Assembly (NCBI RefSeq): GCF_963675165.1
Contig: NC_087388.1
Location: 2,768,800 to 2,832,799, forward strand
Direction: 5' to 3'
Length of the DNA stretch: 64,000 nt
Source of the DNA: Halichondria panicea
Taxonomy: Eukaryota > Porifera > Demospongiae > Suberitida > Halichondriidae
Position numbers and translations under genes: made by a program. Under the pieces are notes generated by a model. It worked only from the letters and a program-made list of their open reading frames with translations, was not told where the DNA came from and ran no database searches. Within the stretch, counting starts at the first letter, position 1; every line of letters begins with the position of its first letter. Shown here piece after piece: positions 21,780 to 34,714 of this stretch.

Positions 21780-21887
21780 AGATATGGATAATGCATGAGG
21801 TATCTATGTGTTATAGTGTCCCAAAGCTCGAGGGATGAGGGACACTATAACCACATAGATATCGAATGCACATTATCTAGATCCCAA
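21780..21887. repeat. Hairpin-forming inverted repeat (about 45-bp arms)
   Basis: The left arm ends TATCTATGTGTTATAGTGTCCC. The right arm starts GGGACACTATAACCACATAG and continues as its inverse to TAATGTGCATTCG-type sequence. It is probably a foldback MITE; no flanking duplication was identified. Confidence 0.6.
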
Positions 21888-22039
21888 AACCTATTGGCTA
21901 CTAGAAATGCACTAGCTTAGCAACAGTCAACCTAGCAACTGCATCATTTCTTTTGAATATTAATATCTGAAAAGTTGCTCTACTAAATCTGTGTCTATTC
22001 AAGTCAATTCACAGTTTAAATGGAAAAAATTATAGTCCT

Positions 22040-22510
22040 AGCTCCACCCACAAAACGGCAGCTCCTCCCCGCTTTTGCAGCAAACAAGCCTAGCATACTT
22101 TTGGTATGCATGCCATAGACTCGTACTACTCTCGAACAAAGCGAAAGGAAGAAACTCAAGCTAGAATTTGCAGCAAACAAGCCCAGCAAATGAGCATCTC
22201 CTATACTACTCTGGAACAAAGCGAAAGAAGAAGCCAAAGCTAGAATCCCAGCATTTCCCTACATCCAGCTCCTCCCCCAATGCAGCCTTGCAGTAAATAC
22301 ACTGCATGCCCAAGAAAGGGGGGCTCCTCAAACAAGCTAGAATTTGCAGCAAAACGAGCGGCTCCTATATTACTCTCGAACAAAGCAAAAGGAAGAAGCC
22401 AAAGCTAGAATCCTCCCCATGCAGCCTTGCAGTAAACAATAAACAAGCACAGCACACTGCCCAAGAAATAAGCGGCTCCTACTATTCTTGAACAAAGCCA
22501 AAAGTAGAGC
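22040..22510. repeat. Degenerate tandem repeat, about 110-bp unit
   Basis: The blocks 'TTGCAGCAAACAAGCC', 'CTCGAACAAAGCGAAAGGAAG' and 'AAGCTAGAAT' recur about four times with gaps. No coding potential. Confidence 0.6.
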
Positions 22511-22716
22511 TTTCCTCTTCCATTCTACAAACTGTATATATACTTATGTTATTGTGCATCTAGCTACAGTCATGTTATTACATGTGCATCTCTTTGTAAA
22601 AGACAATATAACGTACATAGCCTGAGGCATTTAATAGAGCACATTGCAAGTGCTCTATTAGAAATAGAGCACATAGCAACAATAAGCAAAAACACTCAAG
22701 TGGGATCTAAGTATTA

Positions 22717-22878
22717 TTTAGAACACACCTAGCAAAGATTAAGTGTTTTAATCTGCGTGCCGAGGATGGCCTCGAGGTTAACGTGGTGCTCGAGGCGCAG
22801 CCGAGTGCATTACGTAACCGAGAGGCCATCCGAGTGCACCAGCATTAAAACACGTGACTTGGCTAGGTGTGTTCTAAA
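22717..22878. mobile_element. Foldback element with TTTAGAACACACCTAGC ends
   Basis: The left end TTTAGAACACACCTAGC is exactly inverted at the right (GCTAGGTGTGTTCTAAA). An inner inverted pair GATGGCCTCG/GAGAGGCCATC is also present. About 162 bp, non-coding. The target duplication is unclear. Confidence 0.6.
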
Positions 22879-22989
22879 GGATTTAGTGCTGTCACGTGAG
22901 CTCTAGCCTCGTGGCAGCTAGATCTAGCTACATTTTAAATCAGTTACTGGTGGCTAGCTAGCTAGCTAGACGTAATAGCAAGTTTTAGT

Positions 22990-23765
22990 AGGTTTGTAGA
23001 TCCAGTAACTGATGCAAAGGAGAAGGAGATACGATCTAAAGCTATCTGGACTGACTGGGCATGTTCTCGATTTATTTCTCCTGCTGACCAACAGTCCCGA
23101 TTTCACACTGGATATGCCTCCAGTTAATTGATCTGGCTTACTGGATGGGAAACTTTGTGCGCAAACTATATGGCAATGAGTATCTGGTTTGCTCTTTTGG
23201 AACACTATGATATTCGAAGCACCTTTGATGAAACGATTATATGGATCTGGCTTAGGTACAGGTACGTACGTACATCTTCGAAGCAAGCTGAGCCTATTTC
23301 TCCAGACGAAAAAGTGATGATGCTATGGTACGTGGTCAAGTCAGCAATTCGGTACACATGAAACAAGTCGAAACAATAACATTCAACTTTCTAATACTTT
23401 GCTTGTGTACGTATTCAATCTGCTTGTATTATTATTATAATTATGATGACATTCAGATTCAATCTGCTTGTATTATGATTGTTTGATAAAAGTGTGCATT
23501 AACAAACCAACTTAATCCACACTTAACTTAAAGCACACTTAAGTGTGGATTAAGTTATTTAATCCATGGTCACCTAACTACTTTCAGATAAGCTGATTGG
23601 CTGGAGATCATGTGATCAGCACTAAATCCATATAAGGAACGCTCTACACCCTCAATTTTAAAGATTATATAATATTATGCAAAACCCTATATATATATAT
23701 ATACATATTTTTTTTTATGCATGCGCAATGATAGAAGGTTCAAAGTAAGTGAAAAAAAGAGTAAG
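22990..23765. other. Non-coding stretch with a short palindrome
   Basis: It contains the inverted pair ACTTAATCCACACTTAA and TTAAGTGTGGATTAAGT (about 23513-23560) and an AT-rich tract. No supported gene. Confidence 0.4.
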
Positions 23766-23775
23766 TGAAAATAGT

Positions 23776-26700
23776 TCATAATGTAATGTTACATTCAGAG
23801 TTAACCAGGTCCACGGCTGTAGGGGTTAACGTTGCGTGCCCACATGAGGACCTTGCTCCTCTAATGGACATGATTGATGATCGGAGGAGAGAGAAAGATA
23901 GTCGGCATTTTAGCCAGCACATAGTACTACTGTAGGGATTGTTCCATTTGGTTGCCAGAAGTGATGCCAGTCTTTTGTAAAATGTGTTGGCCTCATTATC
24001 TAGCCCCCCTGTGGCAGAAAGTACAAGTGGTGTAAAGGTGGCATGTTCGATCTCTCTTATTCTTTGTTCATAGGCCTGCTTTTTGATCCTTTCATGCTTT
24101 CTGTATGCGGAGGAGAGTTGGGTATGTCTGTTGGACGGGGCCAGGGGGTTAAATACTCTAACGTCAAAGTAAGTTCTTTGAAATGTTCCTCCCCAAAAAC
24201 CGTTGGCTGCTATATCTAGCCAAGCTCCATCCTGGCGGTTGGCTGAGGCACCTCTCAGAGCTTCCTGTGACACAGGTTGTAATTCCGGCTCTGTACAAAC
24301 ATTATTGCACACTTCTGTTAGGAGGGTGGCTGTTAGGTCCCTGATCTCGTTGTGCCTGATTGAGGGGAATCCTCCCCTAGCACAGGACATGGCATGTTCC
24401 ACTGATAACTTTTTTCCACATTCACATTTTAGGGGCATGTCTGCTGGAGTCCAGCCATATCTGAGGGCTAGGGCATCTTGAAAAGCGCCCTTGTGGAGTG
24501 CAAAACCGTGTTCCACCAATGGTATGGCAGTGAGCCATGTTGATGCTCCCTTCTCTTTTGCGAAATCCATCGCTCTCCTTAGTGGGTCCGGCAAGGCCTC
24601 CGAGATCCTATTCGCTTCACAAGGCTATTCGCTTGATTTTGTTGATGAACTTGTCTCTTGGATTCCAGCTGCTTCGAAACAATGGTGGGGCCATAGTTAG
24701 GGTCCTGAGAGAGGATGTGGTCACAGAGAGTCGACGTGACTAGAAGGGATGATGCTATCTTATGAGCCGCTGTTCTTGATGGAATGTCTATCCCAAGGCC
24801 ACCAAGCCTTGCTGGTAGAGCAAACAATGTGCACTGTAGGTCATTTGGTGGTGGTCTTCCTGTCAGTGCTGGAAGAAGATCTGAGCTAAGCGCATTGTCA
24901 ATAGGCTTCAGCAGGGGGCCTATATCAGGGGTGGTGCGACTCAGGTAGGTCCATTTGCTCATCAGACCATGGGTGACAGCAGAAAAGGCTGCATGAGGTT
25001 GAGTTGTAGCGATTCTTGCCAGGCCTTCACATTAGAGACCCATTCTTTGACCTTCAACTCAGTAGGAGTTGTTACATATTCTCTAGGGCCAATGGCGACT
25101 CCCACGTATGGTCTGCCATCAGTTGTTACGTTCACACCTGTGCCAGTGAAGAGGATGTTGGCCTCAGCATTGCAGTCCTTCTTAGTAATCAACCATGTCT
25201 CTTCGATGCTTTTGGAAAGTAGCCATAACCCGGGCCTGCTGTAGTTAATTTGTCCCACCATTCACGTAGTTCTGTAATTTTTCCCACGGCTGCGGCATCG
25301 TCTGCATACCATATCTGTTTGTAGTTTCCTTCCAGTTTCCTGATGAGTGGTATGGTCGCAAGGGCGTACATGGGCATCGCAAGTGGATCTCCCTGAGTGG
25401 TTCCCTCTTGAGATAGTAATGTGTCTCCATCCACGAACAGTTCGGTGGGGGCTCTGTAATTGTTAATTAGTATGGTGGCGAGGGGTGGACACAGTCTTTG
25501 AATATTATGAAGAGCAACTTGTCTGTTAAGCGAGTTAAAGGCATTGCTGGCATCGACCAGGAGCACACCTTCGTTGTCATCTGATTCAAAGGAAGTTCTT
25601 ACCGCATGCACTGCAGCTTCAATTCCAGCGATCTGTCCCCCACACAGTTGAAGACATCCAGCGGTGTCTTGTATGTCCTGCCTAGTAATGGAGAGGACTG
25701 CTTTAGCAATAATCTGTCTGGCAGTGTCTCCAACACCTATAGGACGTACACCTGGGGTTTTGTCCAGGGCGATAAGCCTGCAGGCAAGTAGGGGTGAGAT
25801 AGATTTGGGATCAATATAAGATGTGCAGATCCTCCTTGCTGCCAGAGCGAGGTCAGCAGAGGTACCTTTATATGATGTACATATTCTTCTCCAACCGTGT
25901 GCGTCTATGCCCGATGGTCCCGCTGAGCCGGTGGTCCTCAATGCGGCCGATCTTATGGTGCTAGCATCAATAGAGTCAAAGATAACAGGGTGGATAGGTT
26001 GGGGGATCGGAATTTATGATGCATTCTGTTCTGGCCGGTTGGCCCAGAGGGTGCTTGCTGTTCAGTGCTTCTCTGACTGTGGGGGAGTCTTGGATGTTTG
26101 GGTCTGATGGATCGGTCAGATGAAGAGTGCCACCTTTCTCCCCATTGTTCGATAGCAGATCCAATGCGGCCTTTATTTTTCCGGCAAACATCAGCTTGGC
26201 AAAGGAACGTGAGAGGTTCTGTTTGGCTGTGGGGGGATAGGTCTTTGGTAGGCGATTCTGTAAGGCCCTACCTTCCAATACTAATTCATTTAAGTCACCA
26301 TTCTTCCAAACTCTCAGCCTTCTATCCAGGCATGTGATGTGTTCCTTTGACTTGGTTTTTGAAGAAGCAGGATAGGCAGTACGGTGGCAGCCCGAAGGGC
26401 GATTGACTCCATCGAAGATTCTGTGGCAAAGGCTAAGAATAGCCTAGAGAGCTCTCGCACAAATTCTTTCCCAACTTTGCCTAGTGGTATAGTAAAATAG
26501 TTTGGTCTCCAGTGTACAACTTCTGAGTACGTTGCTTCAATTATTTGAGTGAAATCTGTGGCACTGTGGATACCCCATGTAAAATTGGGGGTGCTTATCG
26601 GTAAGAAGTTTGGTAGCATAGGGTATGATCTCTGTTCATTGCTCGTAGTTGGCGGGGTGGGAGAGTTGCTGTAGCTTGTGCCTGAACTAGATATGTGGTC

Positions 26701-26937
26701 TCCCTCTTCCAGATCCAGTAATGTTTGTGGTGACAGTGGTATTGATTGAGTGGTCAAATTCGCTGAGTCGGTTAGGTGGAGTACGACTGGAACATCCACG
26801 CTGGAAGCAGATTTGGGAGAGCTGTTTTGGCAGTTCCCCAGCTTACTTGGCAGACAGTTGGAGCATTTATTGCCTGCTTTCACACAGGAGCAACCTTTGC
26901 ACATGCCGGTTCTGTTGCATCTACAGCACTGCACCAT
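23776..26937 (-). pseudogene. Non-LTR retrotransposon with CRC-type Cys region, RT and restriction-like endonuclease (decayed)
   Basis: Pieces in order from a probable ATG at 26937: an N-terminal cysteine-rich block (CCRCNRTGMCKGCSCVKAG, then CSNCLP); a reverse transcriptase (LVDASNAFNSLNR, GTTQGDPLAMPMYALA, WYADDAAAVG at about 25288-25310); and a C-terminal zinc knuckle CECGKKLSVEHAMSC followed by RHNEIRD...EPELQP...GAWLDIAANG...FDVRVF. The last part looks like a PD-(D/E)xK restriction-like endonuclease of the kind found in R2/R4/NeSL-type LINEs. The frame shifts by single bases at about 26350, 26000, 25215, 25020 and 24607, so this copy is inactive or poorly assembled. Family knowledge: such enzymes nick the target and prime reverse transcription there. 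The clade assignment is an inference. Confidence 0.75.
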
Positions 26938-27235
26938 GATTTGGCTTTTCCAGGCAGAATTCAATCTTTCTCGATCTTTCTCACACTTCGGAGTCAGAGT
27001 CAACTCAAAAAAATAATAAATAATAAATAAATAAATAAAATAAACAAAAGGAACCAAAATCAAAATTAAAAGGAAACCAAAACGAAACCAAACAATAATC
27101 CTTCACGGCACTTCACTGGATCTACACCAAAAATAAAAAATAAAGAAACGGCAATTCGGATGGACGTATGCTGATGTGGGGCAACACAAGGACAAACAAA
27201 AAAACAAAGATCCTTCTGCTCTCTCACAGGGTACA

Positions 27236-27430
27236 AATCTCAAATCTCTCTCTCAAGTTCAATTCAGTCAGCACAGTCTCAGGCTAAGTCTCTCACAGTA
27301 TAGGTCTCTCTCTCAAGTTCAATTCAGTCTCAGTCTAAGTCTCTCACAGCACAGGTCTCTCTCTCAAGTTCAATTCACTGAGTCAGCACAGTCTCAGTCT
27401 AGTCTAAGTCTCTCACAGCACAGGTCTCTC
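27236..27430. repeat. Tandem repeat, about 60-bp unit (four units)
   Basis: Units built from 'CTCTCACAGCACAGGTCTCT' and 'CTCTCAAGTTCAATTCAGTC'. It lies just upstream of the retrotransposon start on the minus strand and may be part of its 5' untranslated or promoter region. Confidence 0.65.
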
Positions 27431-27439
27431 TCTCTTGTT

Positions 27440-28160
27440 TTTCTTGGCTTTCTTGGTCGCGTTCGTATTCTGAAGTTGTAGTCCGTGTTACATCATTACA
27501 TAGAAGTATTAATTGTGCAAAGATGACAAGTCCTGCTTTGGCTTACTCCCTTTATTTGAGATAAGTCTCACTGTATGGTTACAGATGTTATAGGAAAGGT
27601 ATGATGTGTTCCTGTGGGTCCCCTGATGAGGCTGTGGTAATATGGTCTTCTGCTGCCAAATCTCTTTATGTTCAACAAGAAGTCATTGCTGAAGATAAAG
27701 AAGCTAATGATCACTCCTGAAAGCTTTTAATACAAAGCTTAGACTCAACACTCAGGAAGTTCTACTGATCAATGTATTAAAAAGTCCACCACTCTTCCTA
27801 GTTGGCAGCTCTAGCTGTCTGGAAGGCCTCCTTGAACTGATAAACAGAGCTAGAAGAAGCAACACTGCATGCTGCAGCATAATTATTCTACTTTAATTTG
27901 TGTCTCTGAAAATTGCCATTGCGGTCATGAACATTCTTTTGTGTCATGAAATTGCTGTCAATTATTTCGCGCATGCGCATGCAAGCCGCTTTTCTCTTCG
28001 CGGCCTGGAATCGAGGCTACGTAATAGTGCACATGCATGCATGCACAAACTGAGTTCCCAGAATCTGGGGAATTCTTTCTACGTAAGCCTTTGTAAAATT
28101 ATTGCGTATTTGTTTACACTAGATTTTTTCCGTATTAATACTGTGAAGCTGTGACTTACG
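27440..28160. other. Intergenic stretch with one TAGCCTCG-family arm
   Basis: Around 27985-28020 lies a single right arm (CGCGGCCTGGAATCGAGGCTA) without a left partner. No gene seen. Confidence 0.45.
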
Positions 28161-28161
28161 T

Positions 28162-28932
28162 CCTCTATTGTGTTGTCGAGAAGGCTTGCACACTAGTCTG
28201 AAGCCAGAAGAGGCTCTCCTCTACCTCTACGATGGTAGTTGGAAGCACGAAGTCAAAGACCACAACAAAGGCCACAACAAGAGGTAGTTCTGTTTCTGGT
28301 CAGGTTGCTTCCCTGGTTACGTGAGGCCAGGAGGGACAACAGCAACTGAGCCACAAATATTTGCAGTGTCATCACTTTTCACAGTTTGTCTTTAAAAATG
28401 GTTTACAACACAATTAAATAACATACAGGTAGAGGTATTTAGGCTTTGGCAACCAGAACATTGAACTGAGAATTGTCTCTATATCAAACACCTATATACT
28501 GTGATTGCACTAGCTTGAGCCATTGTACGTGCTCGCTCTGTATCAAAGCAAAAAAGCAAAATGAGACCACATAATTATTGTGTTAGCATAATAACATCTT
28601 TCATTGCAAAATACAAGATAGTATATACATTAATACAAGATACAAACACTAGCTTACTGAATGTTGAAGTGTTGCAGATGTAATTATTGCAACACCCACT
28701 CAACCTAAAGTGAGTGGGTGTGGTTTGCGCATGCGCATTAGGTGTGTTGCTGAAAAAACAGCCCTGTGAAATATTGAGCGGCGGATGGACCAGAAACATA
28801 ACTACCTCTTGTTGTGGCCTAATTAAGCCTGTACAGAAACCAAGTTCAAACATCCCGACCACTATAGAGGTAGATGAGAGCATCTTCTGGCTTCAGACTA
28901 GTGTGCAAGCCTTCTCGACAACACAATAGAGG
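28162..28932. mobile_element. Foldback element, inverted arms of roughly 90-150 bp
   Basis: The left arm starts CCTCTATTGTGTTGTCGAG and runs through CTTGCACACTAGTCTGAAGC to GGCCACAACAAGAGG. The same sequence is present inverted at the right end (28790-28932). No duplicated flank was found and no protein is encoded. Confidence 0.65.
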
Positions 28933-29047
28933 GCCACAGCTAGCTAGGTAAGCTTCCCCATAGGCCATATAATGTAGACAGTATACATGGGGGCCCTGGG
29001 CGTTGACGGACCACACCTATGATTAAGTACACATGCAATAGATACCA

Positions 29048-29081
29048 GACCGTATATTTTAATCGGCCTGGATTCGAGGCT
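29048..29081. mobile_element. Truncated TAGCCTCG-family right arm
   Basis: GTATATTTTAATCGGCCTGG then ATTCGAGGCTA matches the right arm of the 47-bp element at 46470-46516. The left arm is degraded. Confidence 0.5.
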
Positions 29082-29728
29082 AGGTATGGCCTAACTGTTA
29101 AACAATTGCAAAATAACAGTTTATAATTATACGCTATACGCACGTTCCCCCTTGGATTTTGCAGTCTTCTCAAATTGTGCGTAGCATTAAATGCAGGCCT
29201 GGGGATGAGGTTATCGTTTGACCTCTCTGCAGATCCTGTAATGGGATGTAGATCTACCTCGAATAAAGGTCGCGTGTAGAGCAGCAACGTGCTCTTAGCT
29301 TTTTAGCTCTTAGCTTTTATACGACAACGAAGCTTTAATTAACATCGAAATCTGCCACTTTTAAAACTAATAATTTGTTGTGTGGAGGCTATCCATGCTG
29401 TAAACGCAGTGCTACAATGTATGGCATCCAGGTAAGTAGACTCACATATCACAAACAAACAGACAAACAGACAATCGTATACTACTATACCCGTGTCCGC
29501 CCATGCGCGCCTCGGGTAACAATCATGCATTTTATTATGGCTATAATTAGGAATCTCATTCACCATGTACGCACCTTCTCGACTGGTCGAGTGTCCTTTG
29601 ACTCCCTCTTTGTTACTTCAACTGGGTCCAACTGTCTTGTCAAAAATTTGTCTAAAAGGAGATATAATAAATTAAGTTAAAACTTACATGCTGAGCCTGC
29701 CCTTAAAAATTATTGCCTGCAGATAAAG

Positions 29729-30021
29729 TAGACTCGCAAGTCGTACGTCACTGTTGCATGGCGAACAGTAGACTGGTTAAACTCCGTGTAGAGACTCGTG
29801 CAATGTTTGCCACGATATTTGTGGCAACTCAAGTGGCTAGACCGCATGTGGTTACCACCATATCATTTATAGTGACATAGCACTAGATAACTCTAGGTAT
29901 CACGTGCAGTAGACTGACGTCACGAAAACTTATACTGATAGCTGACTGTGTAACACGAGTATCTACACGGAATTTGACCAGTGTACTGTTCGCCGTGCAA
30001 CAGGGACGGCTTGCGAGTCTA
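29729..30021. mobile_element. TAGACTCG-family element (293 bp)
   Basis: Starts TAGACTCGCAAGTCGTACG and ends with inverted CTTGCGAGTCTA. The inverted arms are about 72 bp with a few mismatches. Perfect 9-bp flanks CAGATAAAG occur at 29720-29728 and 30022-30030. A TGACGTCACG palindrome lies inside. Second copy of the family at 4365-4632. Confidence 0.9.
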
Positions 30022-30910
30022 CAGATAAAGTACATATATAGCCCTCAAATAAAAGTTCCTTTCCATTGCACCTACAGTTACTAATATACCCTAGAGGAAA
30101 TCATATTTTGGTATGATTTGTGGGGGTCTAAATTCCGCAACTTCAGTGTCGCTTTTGCCGTGTTAGCATATTTAGGGTAGAATTTTATGGTGGATATTAT
30201 TGTCACGACGTGGCTCAAGACTAGGGGGAGTGGTGTGACATTTCGCAGGTTATAATTTTGTGCACAAGCGTAGAGGGGGAAACTAAGAAAAATAACTAGA
30301 AAATGTTGCTAAATGCCTAATAATACCCTGTTAGTATGTAAAATTGCCAGCTATGGACTCCAACTAGTACCTGAATGCAACTTTTTGGGGGTATCCCCCC
30401 TTCCCCCCTAACAAGTATTGTTTCTGGAGGGTCTGTTTTTGTGTGTGCACAGATATGATTTCCTCGGGGGTAGTGTGGGTGTATTTTCTCGCGGGTCTGT
30501 TTTCGTATTGTGCATGGGTACGATTTTCTGGTTTTTGGGGGGTCTGATTCTGCAACTTCAGCAACTTCAGTGTCCTTTTACAATGTCAGCATATTAGGGT
30601 AGAATTCTCTGGTGGGTATTATTGTCACTGATAACATTCCACTGGATGACATAATTTCTGCAGCCCTCGGGTATTATGTTGCTCCAGTGCAATATTTGGC
30701 ATGTTGCACTCGTGCTGGGCATGCAATAACTAATACACAATGTGTGAGTAGTTGTACTTAAATGTATCTTAAGATACCATTTCTAAGAAATTGTGATGCT
30801 ACCATTGTGATAAAAGTATTTCCCTTATAATTATTGTGGAAAATCCTGAAAAGGGGGGGGAGGGGGGGATGATCGTAAAAAACGTGTGTAACATCAATTA
30901 TCTCCGAAAC

Positions 30911-31516
30911 CAGGAGCACATTACAGAAGGAGCGTCTAACTGTGCATGGGTTCGGAAATCGCATCTCGTGTGCTTTCCTAAACGCCGCATTGCCTTATAA
31001 GAAAAGTGTGCAAGTACTGTGTACATAAAGTACAGACCGCGGTCAGCCTGTGAATATCATTATAAACGGATTTTGTATGCAATGCAGCAGCAGGAGAGCT
31101 AGGTTGAGCCAGAAAGAGCTGAAATGAATAGCTAGATCTTTGATGGATGTTGGTATACATCATGGAAGAGGCTGTCATCGGTAAGGTACAGAAAGTTCTA
31201 AAATGGGAGCATATCCAGTCACTTTGTACAGAGAAAGTTTGCTAGACTTAGACTAACACATACTAGGCGTTTTGTTTTTGCAGTAGGGAGTCTTACTGGG
31301 GTTGTTAGAAGAGAGAGCTTACTACCAGGCCTATAGCTAGCTAGCTAGCTGTAACTTTTCACTTTTATTGACCTATGCTTGGTAAAAGTGCATCGTCAGC
31401 TCAATTAGCACTCGCCCGCAGACCCACTTAGTGGTTTTGCATTTAAGGTCATGCTTTGCAAACTTCCATGAGATGCGATTCCCGAGGTAAGACGCTCCTT
31501 CTGTAATGTGCTCCTG
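30911..31516. mobile_element. CAGGAGC-family element (606 bp)
   Basis: Ends CAGGAGCACATTACAGAAGG and inverted TTCTGTAATGTGCTCCTG, with 7-bp flanks CCGAAAC (30904-30910 and 31517-31523). Homologous to 18470-18982. Non-coding. Confidence 0.88.
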
Positions 31517-31976
31517 CCGAAACTAATCTTTCTGGACACATTTTTCTGTCAAAAGTTGGTCCAAGCGTAAGCCGTTAGATCTTCTTCAAATCTTTCTCTA
31601 ACCGAAATGGCACTAGATAATGTCCAGCACTGCGGAGGATGTGTAGATATGTTCAAATCTTTCATAAGATAATCATAGCCAAGATTTTGGACAAAGTCCC
31701 AAATCTTAGCCGAAAACCGTTAATCTTTTCTCTCCCAAACCGATTACCTACTATAACAATAATTTGTTTACTGAATCACCACAAACCCACCACCTTATGT
31801 TGCTATGGAAATGTTTTTTGATATGTTGTAGCTTATTCATTCACCTACACAATGGCATCAAAACATTCTCTTAGAAACGTCATGCAAACATAAGATATTT
31901 ACATTTAAGTACAACTACTCACACATTAGCATTTGGTTTTTAAGGCGTTAAACAGTAGCCTCATAGCATAATTATT

Positions 31977-33270
31977 ATGCCTCGGTGCGCATGCGCAAGC
32001 GAGGTATACGGTAGTGTGTTTGTGTGTCTGTGTGTGTGTAGACTGCTACAGCTGCTCAAGGATGAATCAAGTGCAAGTAAGAGTTTCTATAGGCTTCTAG
32101 TCATGTTTACTTGGATTTTAATTCGTGGAATTGCAAAATAATGCTTCTTTCTCGAGTTATGCCTTACTTGGAATGCGAAGAGCACGTAGTCAAACTTGTT
32201 TACCGAGTGTTGCTACTCTACTTAGTAGTTAGCTCTGCACTAGAACGCTAGCTATTGGTAGCTGCAAGAGTGAGAAGAGAGTTGCAAGGCTCTGCTAATG
32301 CAGCCATTAATTTTAGACTTGAACTTTTGGCATAGATCGTTTTTAACAACAATCATGGTCGATCATTACCCACTCTCTGAGTTTTTGCATGCAGTAAAAT
32401 TAAATTGTTTATCAGGTGTGTAAAAGCTATTAGTAGCTTTATGTTATGTAGGTTTGGCATCTCCACCGAGGCATCAGCACCTGTGGTACTTTCATTATAA
32501 TGTTAATTACGCCTCGGTACGCATGCGCAAGCGAAGTATATGGTAGTGTGTTTGTGTGTAGACTGCTACAGCTGCTCAGGAAGTGTAAGTAAAAGTTTCT
32601 ATAGGGTTCTAGTCATGTTTTCTTGGATTTTAATTCGTGGATTTGCAAAATAATGCTTCGTTCTCCTAGTGCCTATTTGCTTACTTGGTAGCCTTTTCAG
32701 AAGAGTGCGTAGAAAAACTTGTCCATGGAGTGTTGCTATTCTACTTAGTAGTTAGCTCTGCACTAGAACGCTAGCTATTGGTAGCTGCAAGAGTGAGAAG
32801 AGAGCTGCAAGGCTCTACTGATGCAGCAGCTATTAATTTTAGCTTTTAGATGTTGTACTTTTGGCATCAATCACGGTCGATCATTTCCCACTCTTTGTGA
32901 GTTTCCCTGTGATTAATACAGACGCAGGAAAATTACCGTAAGAACAATATGATATCTGTGCAGGGTTTCATCTAGTGGGGGGGGGGGGGGGGTGAATCTC
33001 CCCCCCCCAACATTTTAATAATGACATCATCACATTAGTACTATCCATGGTGTAATAATTATGTAACTACATGTAGATCTACTGTGATTGCACGAAATAA
33101 GGGGTGTACGTGGTAAACAAATGTGGTGAGTGGCCCAAACATTTTGCAGCGTGCATAAGCACACCCAAACCTTCCCCCCCCGCCCAACTTTTAATCCTTG
33201 CTGTGTGTATTAGCAATAGCTAGTAGCTTTCTGTTATGTAGCTTTGACACATCCACTGAGGCAGCGGTGC
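31977..33270 (+). repeat. Two adjacent copies of the ATGCCTCGGTG interspersed repeat
   Basis: Copy one, about 31977-32490, runs from ATGCCTCGGTGCGCATGCGC to CATCTCCACCGAGGCATCAG. Copy two, about 32508-33270, has the same order of blocks (TATACGGTAGTGTG-type start, TAGACTGCTACAGCTGCTCA, TAATTCGTGGA, AGCTATTGGTAGCTGCAAG) but is interrupted after about 32950 by a stretch with a 17-G run and facing C-runs. Probably a non-autonomous DNA transposon family. Confidence 0.65.
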
Positions 33271-33279
33271 ATGCATGTA

Positions 33280-34040
33280 CACTACTTCAAGGCTGGAAAA
33301 GAATGAAAACATCAACAGTAGCAAATCAATTCAACTTGATTATTGGGACAAGAGAAGTCAGTCCCTAACCTATAGTGATCAACGATGCAATTTTTTCTGT
33401 ATGCATGTCATGGATCACGGCACGACTCATGATCCTTTAGTACTAGGTAACACAATCATAATTATAGTACTGCTCACCCAAAAATACGCTCCCCAACCAG
33501 AGCAAGAAAATAGGCATTTTTTTATCTCAACAAGTGTTGCAAGCTGCGCTGTGCTAATGCCTCTCGCCATGTTATGCTTTCGCTCAAGAAGTACTGAAGT
33601 GTTTTAGTAGTTTCTATAATGAATTTTACATTAAAGTTAGCTTATCTATATAAACTCACTGAGAAGAAAAGACTTGTTTACATGCATCTATTGATTGTGG
33701 TATCATTGTAGTTGTGGCCTCAAGAAGAAAATTGATTCTTCCAAGATCTGGAGTTCAGTGTATATTTAACTGAGAAGATGAGAAGAAAAGACTTGTGTAC
33801 ATGCATATTGTTATATCTATTGTATAATTATGGTAGCTTACCAGGCTCTCAAGAAAAAGATTCTGCCAGGAGGATCTGATCTGTTTCTCTCACACGTGGG
33901 GGTGAGCGCGTATGCGCATTACATACACAGAAATAAGGGGTGTGTCTGCAAAGGTCAAGTTCACAAAATCAGAATAGAGGGATTGGCAACGGGAGTAACT
34001 CACGTGATCATTTCACATTGATTTCATATTGTTAACTCGA
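33280..34040. other. Intergenic stretch
   Basis: A repeated phrase 'GAGAAGAAAAGACTTGT.TACATGCAT' occurs near 33660 and 33779. No supported gene. Confidence 0.4.
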
Positions 34041-34048
34041 GAAAAAAG

Positions 34049-34220
<172 letters not shown>

Positions 34221-34714
34221 TAATTACCGTATCCCTCATGCGGCTACGCCTCGAGGCATAATAATACGTCCCCCCATAATGATAATGGTCTCTCAATAAT
34301 AGCTCGAGTTTATAGATCTAGTAGCTGGATGAGCAAAAATTCCACTTTGAATATGCATGTGTTTTGTGGGGGGGTGGGGGCGTATTTTTTCGACACAGTT
34401 TTCAATACTTTAGGTTTCTATTTAAAGACGGGTAGTCATTTTTAGGGTACCAATTTTGACGTAATTGCAGTAAATTCATTAGCACAATATTATTTTGTCA
34501 AAATATGACTTGTATGAGTTTTTAGGTTGATTGGAGTCAGATGGGCTAGTTATATAGCATGCTTTTCATACTCACAAAAGTACATTTTCATTTTATGTAG
34601 GGCTATGGTCTATCAAGGATGGTGCTCGACTTCTTGATCACTGAAGCCTAAATACTGGCGGCATGAAATACTATCATGCAGCAAGGCATAATTTGGACAC
34701 AATGTTGCAACGAG

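Noticed and set aside
23128-23361. Plus-strand 77-codon frame and the overlapping minus 106-codon frame
   Set aside because: No start context, splice sites or recognisable motif. The two frames oppose each other in a repeat-rich stretch.
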